A stretch of DNA of 23,047 nt from JBKPCD01 sp046727175 (GTDB lineage Bacteria > Acidobacteriota > Vicinamibacteria > Vicinamibacterales > 2-12-FULL-66-21): contig JBKPCD010000079.1 in NCBI GenBank assembly GCA_046727175.1, positions 1 through 23,047 on the forward strand, given 5' to 3'. The notes below the pieces were generated by a model, which had not been told where the DNA came from, ran no database searches, and saw only the letters and a program-made list of their open reading frames with translations. Positions 16,881 to 23,047 of the stretch are shown here, piece by piece (position 1 is the first letter of the stretch; the number at the start of each line of letters is the position of its first letter). The position numbers were made by a program, and so were the translations under genes.

Positions 16881-16919
16881 GTTTTGATACAGCCTCTAAC
16901 ATTCGCCAATTGGAACCAG
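16881..16919 (+). repeat. Compound dispersed repeat: 20-base motif joined to 18-base motif
   Basis: Bases 16881-16900 repeat the motif of 4441-4460 with one mismatch. Bases 16902-16919 (TTCGCCAATTGGAACCAG) repeat the motif of 6256-6273 and 17985-18002. Only here are the two joined, separated by a single base. The surrounding spacer (16767-17084) shows no gene. Confidence 0.55.
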
Positions 16920-17084
16920 GTTGGCCTGTGGCTCGCCAGCGCGACAATCTGCGCTCGACCGCGGTGAGCGCTCCGTGACGCCTGGTTCATTTTGCGATCG
17001 AAATCCAAGATCTCCCAGGGCAGTCTGCGACCCGGCCGGGTCCGGGCATCGGCTGTCACATCACGTCCGACGATTGTCGGCGCA

Positions 17085-17254
17085 AGCTAGTCCCCTGGAA
17101 CCGTGATGATTCACACAATTCCCGGGCGGGGCATCCCGCCTGGCTGCGTTGCTCATCGCTCACTTATGCCCAATAAACTCGCTCTTCGCGCCTTGCCAGG
17201 CGGGCGCCGCGCTTCGGGACTTGTGCAAGTCATCACGGTTCCAGGGGACTAGCT
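17085..17254. mobile_element. 170-bp inverted-repeat element (MITE-like)
   Basis: The outer 25 bases of each arm (17085-17109 and 17230-17254) are perfect reverse complements. The pairing continues inward in exact register (paired positions always sum to 34339) to CCCGCCTGGC at 17135-17144 against GCCAGGCGGG at 17195-17204. By hand count about 48 of 60 arm positions pair with no gap, around a loop of about 50 bases. No ORF of note lies inside and no target-site duplication is evident. The right arm touches the ribosome binding site (GGAGGG, 17255-17260) of the following gene, so transcripts could fold there. It may be a miniature transposable element or a large structured leader. Confidence 0.65.
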
Positions 17255-17266
17255 GGAGGGAAACCG

Positions 17267-17806
17267 ATGAAAGGTCATCCTTGGCGACGATCGATCAGCG
17301 CCCTCGCGCTGCTCCTGGTGGCCCCGCTGTGCGTGTCATCGGTGATCGGCGCCGGCGTGTCAGACGACCGCGGCGGCGATGGTGGTAAGGCATCGTCAAC
17401 GCTGATCGCGCAGATTTCCGATACGCCTGGTACCAAAGAACTCAAGGAGCTGTCATTGGCGATCGACACACCCAAGGGCATCGTGTTGATTATCGGCTGC
17501 TCGCACCCGGGCATCGAGGCGATTGTCGCCAAGGCGGCCGCGATCAATCCTCGTATTCGCTTGGTCGCTGGCGGATTTCACCTGGTCGCGGCGCAAGATT
17601 CCGTCATCGAAAAGGTCGTGGCTGCTCTACACGATACCTACAAGGTTGAGAGGATCGCACCTGGTCACTGCAGCGGTGAGCACACGTTCTCGGCGATCAA
17701 GCAGATCTTCGGCGACAAATATCAGTATGCCGGAGTCGGTACTGTTGTGCAGCTCCGCGTCGACGCCGACTCTCGCGCGCTCGGTAGAATGGAGCGGCGA
17801 CGTTGA
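17267..17806 (+). pseudogene. Metallo-beta-lactamase-fold hydrolase lacking its catalytic N-terminal half
   Basis: The 179-residue product starts at an ATG six bases after GGAGGG, with a good signal peptide (residues 8-29, SISALALLLVAPLCVSSVIG). After a short linker it enters the second half of a large MBL-fold family: ISDTPGTKELKELSLAIDTP, IVLIIGCSHPGIEAIVAKAA (H80), RLVAGGFHLV (H105), KVERIAPGHCSGEHTFSAIK (H134) and KYQYAGVGTVVQL. This is the tail of exported dihydropteroate-synthase-like MBL hydrolases (the 7,8-dihydropterin-6-yl-methyl type). Those have, between signal and SDTPGT, about 130 residues carrying HxHxDH and the metal ligands; all of that is absent here. The join lies near residue 45. 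The gene has thus lost its core by internal deletion but kept expression signals and frame. A regulatory or binding role for the stump cannot be excluded but is unlikely. Confidence 0.8.
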
Positions 17807-17984
17807 TCGACAACGAGCCGGACCGCTCCCGTCATGTTGCCCGCCTTTCGGCAAGGCCATGAGCTGACCGTTCACACGACACAGCGTACCCAACCGAAGT
17901 CGTGGTTCGATATCAGACTTGGGTTCGGCAGTTCCGAGGCGGTACGTCGTTGGTTCAACTGTAACGAATGCTGGTGAGCCGAAT

Positions 17985-18002
17985 TTCGCGAGTTGGAACC
18001 AG
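17985..18002 (+). repeat. Dispersed 18-base motif, copy 3
   Basis: TTCGCGAGTTGGAACCAG lies in the 319-base spacer between the MBL remnant and the convergent membrane-protein gene. The similarity to copy 2 continues weakly downstream (GTGGCT then GC-rich sequence). One frame through it, NFASWNQLDEWLRQREGLRR, reads like a protein terminus ending at TGA 18049-18051, with no start visible. Nothing else was seen in this spacer. Confidence 0.55.
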
Positions 18003-18125
18003 CTGGACGAGTGGCTGCGGCAGCGTGAGGGGCTGCGGCGGGTGGCCTGAGACCCGGACGTGGTCAGGCGTCCGAGAGCATACGGAGCGGATTGCGGCTG
18101 CAGTTGCTGCCGCTACGTCCGGTAG

Positions 18126-18734
18126 CTACGCTGAGGTCGACGTTCCGTTCGAGCAGAGGCCGGATCGCGTTTGATCCAACCCGAGTCCGGCCCCGACGGC
18201 CAGTCCGCTCACGAACACCATAGCCGCCATAGCTTGGACTCCAACCGCTGGAAAGACTACTGCGCCCGTTGAAGTCAGTACGGAGTGGGTCACCAGTCCG
18301 ATGACCGCCGCGCTGGCACCGCAGAGTACGACTGTGGCGACTCGAGATCTTGCGTGAAGGCGCCTCGTTACGTTCCCGGTGCCCCAGCCGACCGGGAGCG
18401 AAAACAACATTACCAGGGTTAGCCACTCATGGCCGACCACTCGGGTTCGTGGAAGCACGCTGGCGAGAAGACTCCCGGCCACGACGACCTGAAAACACAG
18501 GACCGCGAACATGGCGAGGGACGCGAGCGGCGCGACTAGCCGAGCAGGGTCGCGCAAGGCCGCCGCAGCGCCTGTGGCCATTCGTGGGAGTAGTGCGAAC
18601 ACCAGCTGACACCAGAACCAACTTCGCGAGCGGTGCGTACATTCCTCGATGAGATCGCCCGCCAGTGGCTCGTTGTTGTCGAGAAACCAGTTGAGCAGGG
18701 CAATCCGCAAACGGGATGTGGCCTTCACCGTCAT
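18126..18734 (-). CDS. Small four-helix membrane protein with NEPLAGDL motif, PadR-coupled
   Basis: This is a 202-residue protein. The start ATG (18732-18734) overlaps the stop of the upstream PadR gene as ATGA, which fixes the start and implies translational coupling. The cytoplasmic N-terminus reads LRIALLNWFLDNNEPLAGDL, then IEECTHRSRSWFWCQLVFAL. This NEPLAGDL...RSRxWFWxQ pattern recurs in small acidobacterial membrane proteins and resembles the prefix of ADOP permeases (helical region with GDLxEE before W-x-W/Y-R-Q). Four helices follow at about 67-93, 102-122, 131-153 and 159-186. There is no transporter or enzyme motif. The coupling suggests that the PadR protein controls or senses something about this membrane protein. 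The stop lies in the convergent spacer with the MBL remnant. Confidence 0.75.
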   Translation of the reverse strand: MTVKATSRLRIALLNWFLDNNEPLAGDLIEECTHRSRSWFWCQLVFALLPRMATGAAAALRDPARLVAPLASLAMFAVLCFQVVVAGSLLASVLPRTRVVGHEWLTLVMLFSLPVGWGTGNVTRRLHARSRVATVVLCGASAAVIGLVTHSVLTSTGAVVFPAVGVQAMAAMVFVSGLAVGAGLGLDQTRSGLCSNGTSTSA

Positions 18735-19063
18735 GTCCGCCCGCTTTCGAGTCCGGGTACGCCTGACCACAGTCGAGTAAAGGCACGCTTGGCCTGTCGG
18801 ATGGCTTTCATACCCGCCGGCGTCACGCGGAAGTACCGCTTCGCCCTTCCACCACGTTCGGGCGTGGGTGCGCCGACAGTGGACGCCACCAGGCCGTTGG
18901 CTTCGAGGCGGTCAAGGCCTGTGTATACCGCACCTAGCATGACGGTTCGCTCGCCGGAGGCTTCGATCTCACGCCCGATCGTGACACCGTACGCGTCGTC
19001 CCCCACCCGCAGCGTTGCGAGCAACAGCATCAGTTCAAAGTCAGTCAGGTAGTCACGACCCAC
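18731..19063 (-). CDS. PadR family transcriptional regulator (second)
   Basis: This is a 110-residue PadR protein with a GTG start at 19061-19063. GGTGG lies about seven bases upstream as a possible ribosome site. Key parts are YLTDFELMLLLATLRVGDDA and YGVTIGREIEASGERTVMLG (helices 1-3), then AVYTGLDRLEANGLVASTVG, the recognition helix and turn where SLYPAL is replaced by AVYTGL, and GGRAKRYFRVTPAGMKAI (wing and helix). The AVYTGLDRLE variant is typical of the PadR proteins placed before NEPLAGDL membrane proteins, and indeed that gene follows with a 4-base overlap. It differs clearly from the PadR of 13.7 kb, so the two are not a recent duplication. No clean palindrome was found upstream; CTTTCAA and CACTTTG within 40 bases of the start may be half-sites. 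Confidence 0.9.
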   Translation of the reverse strand: MGRDYLTDFELMLLLATLRVGDDAYGVTIGREIEASGERTVMLGAVYTGLDRLEANGLVASTVGAPTPERGGRAKRYFRVTPAGMKAIRQAKRAFTRLWSGVPGLESGRT

Positions 19064-19108
19064 GGTTTGCCACCAAAGTGCAGTTGAAAGCCTACTGTGG
19101 AGAGCCGA

Positions 19109-20182
19109 TCAGAGGCCACAAGCCTTCCTGAAGTTCTGAACCTCAACCGGGGGCCCAAAGCGCGTGAGCCTGTCGATGCGACGCTTCACGAAATCGGCGT
19201 CCTTGCACAGGGATGCTGGAACAGAGGTGGTTGTCATCGCTGCGGGCGGTCCGAGGTAGAGAAAGGCATCGAACTGGTCTTCCATTCGCATGACCTTCCA
19301 CTCCTCGCGTGGAATCCGAACCAGTTGACCCGCCTTCACGCCGAACCGGCTCCCGTCGCCGAGGCCTCGATCGTAGACCGCGAAGTCGCTCGCTCCCAAC
19401 GTCGTGCCTCGCACGAGCGCCAGACTCGGCACGCGCCACGACTCGGGCCTTTCCGGCAGTTCCACGCTTCGGTTCAGTGTCCAGATGTTGAAGACTCGCG
19501 CAGCGTGATCTCGCTCGAGCAGACTGACGACCGTCTGGGCCTGCCACGCGGACATGTCGTAGTTTGTCGCGATCTGCCGACGCTGCAGATGACCCTGTCC
19601 GTACACGACAAGGGCGCGTCGACCGCGATCCAGAACCTGCCGACGAATGAGATCGGCGGGATAGCTGTCGCGAAGTTCGATCCACCGAGCGTGGTCCTGG
19701 CGCGAAACAACGTTGTGCCAATCGATTGGGGGATCGCCGGCGACCAGTCGCAATCTTTTGGGTTCGGTGAGTGACGTGTTGGCGGCACGCACAGCTCGGA
19801 TGAACTCTTCGGCTTGAAGTCCAAGGCTGTTCGCCACGGTATGGTCTTCCCAGGCCTTTCGCAAGATATCCGGGTCAACGTCGTCGCCACGGACGAACCG
19901 GTCAATGACATCTTGGTAGCGCGCGCTCGCGGTCTCGATGACGATGTCGTTCGCAACGTCCGGGAAACGCGGATCGCGAACGAGCGAAAGAAGAAACGAC
20001 TGGATCTGCATGTTGCCGTGCGGGTCCGTCAGCGTGACGACGTCGTGCCTACGGAACGCTTCGACAATGGCGGGGATGGGATCAACTGGCGTCGCGGCGT
20101 GTGGTTGTGCATTCTGTGCCGCTCCAGCCGGCGCGAGCACGAGTTGTAGGAGGACGAATCCTCCGAACAAGCGCTTCCTCAT
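19109..20182 (-). CDS. Secreted protein of unknown function, possibly ChaN/TIKI-like fold
   Basis: This is a 357-residue protein. The ATG at 20182 is chosen because GGAG lies about nine bases upstream and MRKRLFGGFVLLQLVLAPAG forms a signal peptide. The first part of the mature chain, AIVEAFRRHDVVTLTDPHGN and MQIQSFLLSLVRDPRF, followed by NDIVIETASARYQDVIDRFV, has the order seen in haem-binding-uptake/erythromycin-esterase-like (TIKI superfamily) proteins: a GExHG-like turn, then an IVxE strand. Here the usual GE is replaced by TDPHG. The region RRALVVYGQGHLQRR near residue 210 would be the second conserved GxxH turn of that fold. The assignment is by pattern only. A pair of cysteines (C335 and C355, approximately) is near the C-terminus. 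It lies 45 bases before the PadR-membrane pair on the same strand and may be co-transcribed. Confidence 0.7.
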   Translation of the reverse strand: MRKRLFGGFVLLQLVLAPAGAAQNAQPHAATPVDPIPAIVEAFRRHDVVTLTDPHGNMQIQSFLLSLVRDPRFPDVANDIVIETASARYQDVIDRFVRGDDVDPDILRKAWEDHTVANSLGLQAEEFIRAVRAANTSLTEPKRLRLVAGDPPIDWHNVVSRQDHARWIELRDSYPADLIRRQVLDRGRRALVVYGQGHLQRRQIATNYDMSAWQAQTVVSLLERDHAARVFNIWTLNRSVELPERPESWRVPSLALVRGTTLGASDFAVYDRGLGDGSRFGVKAGQLVRIPREEWKVMRMEDQFDAFLYLGPPAAMTTTSVPASLCKDADFVKRRIDRLTRFGPPVEVQNFRKACGL

Positions 20183-20228
20183 ACTGTCACTCCGTTCAAG
20201 CAGCGGCTCTTCATCACCAGAATATTTA

Positions 20229-20525
20229 TCATAAAGTGTGAACAAATAGACCAAGACGGTCAAGCCCTTGTGTCCGCATGCCCCAAGGGATCTCTTCAAT
20301 CGAAGTGCCGCTTGGGAAACGCGCGGCCCGACCCCGCTTCAGATAGCGCTCGAAAGCGAGTGCTAGTCGCTCGTCCGGGAACCGGATGACGACGTGGAGT
20401 TCCCAAGGCCGGTGATTGCTCGTGTGGCGGCAGATGCCGTCAGTGTGTGCGGCGAGTCGACCCACTGGGTTCGACGTCGAACCTGCGTAATACCGGGCGG
20501 GATCGACGCCGCTTCTCAACACGTA
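20229..20525 (-). pseudogene. GIY-YIG nuclease-like protein with non-ATG start and C-terminal frameshift
   Basis: The protein has the order of short UvrC/YhbQ-like GIY-YIG proteins: SYVLRSGVDPARYYAGST (the two motif strands, here YVL and YAG), then NPVGRLAAHTDG with the conserved arginine, then HRPWELHVVIRFPDERLALA and FERYLKRG. No ATG is possible because an in-frame TGA lies six codons upstream; GTG at 20523-20525 with AGG about eight bases before it is the best start. The family normally ends in a short K-R-H-F tail. That tail, KRHFD plus TGA at 20296-20298, exists here but one frame off; the current frame instead continues for about 25 foreign residues to 20229. A one-base loss near 20313-20318 explains this. 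The family catalytic glutamate (FER) is kept, so the product might still act. Confidence 0.75.
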
Positions 20526-20691
20526 CGAATCGCCTCATGTCGTCCATGCCCGCCCAAGCGTGCAAAAGCATGACCCCTTTCAAGCTGTTGATGGAGCCCA
20601 TCGTTTGGTGGCTGGAGCGACGGAGAACGTCGCAGAAGCTGCCGCACGCAGACGGCAGGAGCAAGGCGATTTCTGCGCCCGCTGCTTGCGC

Positions 20692-20872
20692 CGCCGAAGC
20701 GGTCATGATCCTGAGGCCGCAGGACGGTCCGCCTTCGCCGCTATGCGGCTTCGGCGCAACAGCCTTCGCCTGGCTCGCCGAGCCCGAAGCTCACGCTCAA
20801 GCGTGGTTCGCGTGAGCGAAGGTTGTCGGAGCGCCCGCCTTCGCCCTCCGGCTCCAGCGCGGCAGCCTTCGC
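20692..20872. repeat. Palindrome-rich spacer with GCCTTCGC repeats
   Basis: GCCTTCGC occurs at 20731, 20762, 20837 and 20865, and its complement core GCGAAGG at 20816-20822. A nested hairpin is visible: CCTTCGC (20763-20769) with GCGAAGG (20816-20822) outside, GCTCACGC (20789-20796) with GCGTGAGC (20810-20817) inside. GCCGAAGC (20692-20699) also pairs with GCTTCGGC (20747-20754). This lies upstream of the GIY-YIG gene in a 677-base spacer (20526-21202). The remainder of the spacer shows no gene that I can support. Confidence 0.5.
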
Positions 20873-21202
20873 GCGGGCTTTGACGTCATGAGACAAGGTT
20901 CGCCTCCTCCGGCGAGCCTAAGGCCATGCCGCGGATCCGCGTCAGCGGCCGAAGTAGCGACTGCGCCGCAGCTGCCACCAGCGACGCCGGCTGCGGCGAC
21001 GGGGATGGGGGCGGCGGTGGAGATGAAGGAATCGTCGCTGAACGCCGCGGCGCTTGTCAGACTAACCGTGAGTCGTCTCTCAGCCGCCGGTGTAGGATCG
21101 CCGAAGCAGCGATCGGCTGCGATGCCGGCACGACCTGTCCGTTTCCGTGGTTCCGCTCCAGTCGATTGAGAACAGGCGCATTCGATCGCCGACGGAGGTG
21201 TG

Positions 21203-22918
21203 ATGTCCTACCGAGCTGCCCGTTTGATCGTCGCTTCGGGTCTGGTCCTCTGGGGCGCGACTGGAGTCGAGGCGCAGACCGTCGTCACTCGGCTGTTTCC
21301 CGGCATCACGCACATCAAGCGAACGGAGCAGTACCCGCCGTTCCAGTGTCCCGGGTGCCCCGCGCCGACGCCGAACCCGCGCCTGGCGCGGATGAACATC
21401 CTGCTCGTCGACCTGACGTCGCCCGCGGTCCACTTCAAGCTGACGCCGCCCGGAGAGAACCTGCCGGCGGTGGCGCCTGGCGCTACCACACCGAACTGGC
21501 CGGTCGTCCCCTTCGAGGTCGTCCGGCAGCAAACCCTCGACTTCCTCAACACCTCGCACGCGCAGGCGGCGATCAACGTCCACTTCTTCGCGCCGTTCCC
21601 TGTGCCCGGCGGGTCGACCCAGGGCGCGTATGCATACGTGATCGGCCTCGCCGCCTCGCGCGGGAACGTCTACTCGGGCTTCGAGTCGCCCATCCAGAGT
21701 TACGCGATCGTCACCAACTCCCCCGGCCTCAACATCGACAGGTCCAACAACGCCAGCATCGTCCATCGTGATCCCGGCTCCGCCGATGGGATGGACGTCC
21801 TCGAGGACGTGGAGCTGTGGAACGCCCTCGCCGGATCGGGCCAGATCCTCACAAACGGCGTCCAGACGATCCCGGAGTACACCGACGCCACCCACCCCGA
21901 CGAGCTCCTCACCCCCGGCCCGGTGCCTCCGCTCGGCCCCCTGCCGCTCACGTACACGCGCGCAGGGCGGCACTGGTACGACCTGAGCAACGCGCGCACG
22001 GCCATCGGCGTGACCAAGGACGGCGGGACGCTGGTGCTGTTCACGGTCGACGGGACCAACGGCGGCCACGGCATGCAGGTGGGCGAAGTAGCCGACCTGC
22101 TCAAGAACGACTACGGCGTCTGGAACGCGCTCAACCTAGACGGCGGCGGCTCCACCACAATGGCGGTCGAAGACCCCGTGACGCACGTGCGGAAGCTCGT
22201 GAACCTGCCCGCCGAAAACCCGCCGCGCCTGGAGGCGAGCAACTTCGCCGTATACTCGGACGCCGTCGATCCGGTCACCACGGCCATCGTCGACCCGCCG
22301 CCGAACGCGAACGGCTGGAACCAGGCCCCCGTCAGCGTGAGCCTCGAAGCGACCGACCTCGCGAGCGGTCTGAATGACACTCCGGCCGGATGGGTCGACC
22401 TGCTCCGGTACTCGCTGGCCGGTGCGCAAACGGGCGCTGAGACAGTCGTGCCCGGACACTCCGCTTCGTTCGGAGTCGCCCCGCAGGGCGTCACGACGGT
22501 CCGTTACTTCGCGACCGACGCCGCGGGCAACGAGGAGACGGCGCGCACGCTCGACGTCAAGATCGATGGTGTGCCCCCGGTCCTGAGCGGGCTGCCCCCG
22601 GAGGGGTGCACGCTCTGGCCCCCGAACCACGAGCTCCAGCAGGTCGCGGTCCTGCGCGCCAGCGATGCCGTGTCCGGCATCGCCCGCGGCTCCTTCCAGG
22701 TGAACGCAACCAGCAACGAGCCGATGGACCCGAGCGACGTGGCCGTCACCGAGGACGAGAACGGCGGACTGGTCGTCGAGCTGCGTGCCGAGCGGTCGAG
22801 TGGCAGCAAGTCAGGCCGGATCTATCACCTGGCGGTCACGGCGCGGGACCTGGCCGGCAACGAGGTGACCGGGACGGCCAGCTGCATCGTCCCGCACGAC
22901 AGGGGCACGGGGAAGTAG
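21203..22918 (+). CDS. Secreted phosphodiester glycosidase (NAGPA domain) with C-terminal Ig-like domains
   Basis: This is a 571-residue exported protein. ATG at 21203 follows GGAGG (21194-21198); the GTG one codon earlier is too near that site. Residues 1-24 are a signal peptide (RLIVASGLVLWGATGVEAQ). Residues about 60-345 carry the phosphodiester-glycosidase/NAGPA (DUF2233-like) signatures: AAINVHFFAPFPVPGGS, ARTAIGVTKDGGTLVLFTVD, GGHGMQVGEVADLLKNDYG, and the hallmark NALNLDGGGSTTMAV with D313. Members remove phosphodiester-linked GlcNAc or related caps from glycans. After it come two beta-sandwich domains: an OmpL47-like one (VSVSLEATDLASGLND ... VRYFATDAAGNEE) and a CTLWPPNHELQQVAVL domain found in large secreted proteins of several phyla. 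Codons are strongly G/C-ending, more so than in the neighbours, which hints at transfer. No operon partner is present. Confidence 0.88.
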   Translation: MSYRAARLIVASGLVLWGATGVEAQTVVTRLFPGITHIKRTEQYPPFQCPGCPAPTPNPRLARMNILLVDLTSPAVHFKLTPPGENLPAVAPGATTPNWPVVPFEVVRQQTLDFLNTSHAQAAINVHFFAPFPVPGGSTQGAYAYVIGLAASRGNVYSGFESPIQSYAIVTNSPGLNIDRSNNASIVHRDPGSADGMDVLEDVELWNALAGSGQILTNGVQTIPEYTDATHPDELLTPGPVPPLGPLPLTYTRAGRHWYDLSNARTAIGVTKDGGTLVLFTVDGTNGGHGMQVGEVADLLKNDYGVWNALNLDGGGSTTMAVEDPVTHVRKLVNLPAENPPRLEASNFAVYSDAVDPVTTAIVDPPPNANGWNQAPVSVSLEATDLASGLNDTPAGWVDLLRYSLAGAQTGAETVVPGHSASFGVAPQGVTTVRYFATDAAGNEETARTLDVKIDGVPPVLSGLPPEGCTLWPPNHELQQVAVLRASDAVSGIARGSFQVNATSNEPMDPSDVAVTEDENGGLVVELRAERSSGSKSGRIYHLAVTARDLAGNEVTGTASCIVPHDRGTGK

Positions 22919-23047
22919 CGTAGCGGGCCGCGATCCGCCTGCTTTCCCGCCGGCTCGAAGTGCCGGATGGCCGCGATCAGATCGCTGTGGGTGTCGCCGC
23001 GGAAAGGCGGCAGTCCGGCCGCCATCTCGTACAGCAAGAAGCCGACG
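22919..23047 (-). pseudogene. Ser/Thr protein kinase C-lobe fragment (partial, right edge)
   Basis: Read from the right edge, the minus strand gives VGFLLYEMAAGLPPFRGDTH and then SDLIAAI, the helix F-G region of a Hanks-type kinase (the usual W-G-x-L-L-Y-E-M-x-x-G-x-x-P-F-x-G). After this the family continuation (EPPPL..., then the conserved arginine block) is not found; the sequence goes on as RHFEPAGKQADRGPL without homology, and the frame stays open into the end of the glycosidase gene. So the kinase appears truncated inside its C-lobe, although its N-terminal part lies outside the window and may be intact. Kinase-propeller fusions are common in such genomes. Confidence 0.65.

Noticed and set aside
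20440..20706. A minus-strand 88-codon frame upstream of the GIY-YIG motif as the true N-terminus
   Set aside because: It is in a different frame from the GIY-YIG sequence and shows no nuclease motif; a GTG start in the correct frame explains the gene.
21080..22069. A minus-strand frame open for 329 codons over the glycosidase gene
   Set aside because: It is a shadow of the GC-rich glycosidase reading frame, rich in V, R, D and G without domains.
1..23047. CRISPR arrays, tRNA and rRNA genes, restriction-modification or toxin-antitoxin modules
   Set aside because: No regularly spaced repeats, no cloverleaf or conserved rRNA sequence, and no recognisable defence proteins were seen on either strand. 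Small structured RNAs cannot be excluded by eye.

Overview
The window reads like chromosome of a soil or sediment member of the Acidobacteriota, perhaps the Vicinamibacteria side. This is an inference from gene content: a large TonB-dependent receptor with an N-terminal carboxypeptidase-regulatory domain, a PadR regulator paired with a duplicated MacB/FtsX-type permease (the ADOP arrangement), a winged-helix/TolB-type sensor, a DUF1080 hydrolase, FG-GAP proteins and many secreted proteins of unknown role. The DNA is GC-rich. No rRNA, tRNA, CRISPR array, phage module or biosynthetic cluster was recognised.

Layout. 1-0.8 kb: the tail of a membrane protein and a 5'-truncated methyltransferase. 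0.8-4.1 kb (minus): a 1114-residue outer-membrane receptor. 4.1-5.4 kb: a long stretch without a convincing gene. 5.4-6.1 kb (plus): a secreted 3-keto-glycoside hydrolase-like protein. 6.4-10.4 kb (minus): a secreted HExxH protein, a shattered kinase-PAS gene, and a winged-helix/beta-propeller sensor. 10.5-11.1 kb (plus): a metzincin-like protein divergent from that sensor. 11.2-13.2 kb (minus): a decayed ORF, a seven-repeat FG-GAP protein and a frameshifted membrane protein. 13.4-16.8 kb (plus): the end of an integrase-type transposase, then the PadR-ADOP operon behind a palindromic promoter; the permease carries a frameshift. 16.8-18.1 kb: repeat-bearing spacer, a 170-bp inverted-repeat element and a metallo-beta-lactamase-fold gene that has lost its catalytic half. 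18.1-20.5 kb (minus): a GIY-YIG protein, a secreted protein, and a second PadR translationally coupled to a small membrane protein. 20.5-22.9 kb: a palindrome-rich spacer and a phosphodiester glycosidase. The right edge holds a fragment of another Ser/Thr kinase.

The genes do not form one pathway. Most intact products are exported or envelope proteins (receptor, hydrolase, two putative metalloproteases, FG-GAP propeller, glycosidase), which fits scavenging of polymers and envelope remodelling. Two PadR modules control membrane proteins. The most striking property is decay: at least six genes are truncated, frameshifted or internally deleted, and they lie next to short dispersed repeats and one transposase remnant. 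This suggests a rearranged accessory region. Because several lesions are single-base, assembly error must be excluded before they are read as biology.
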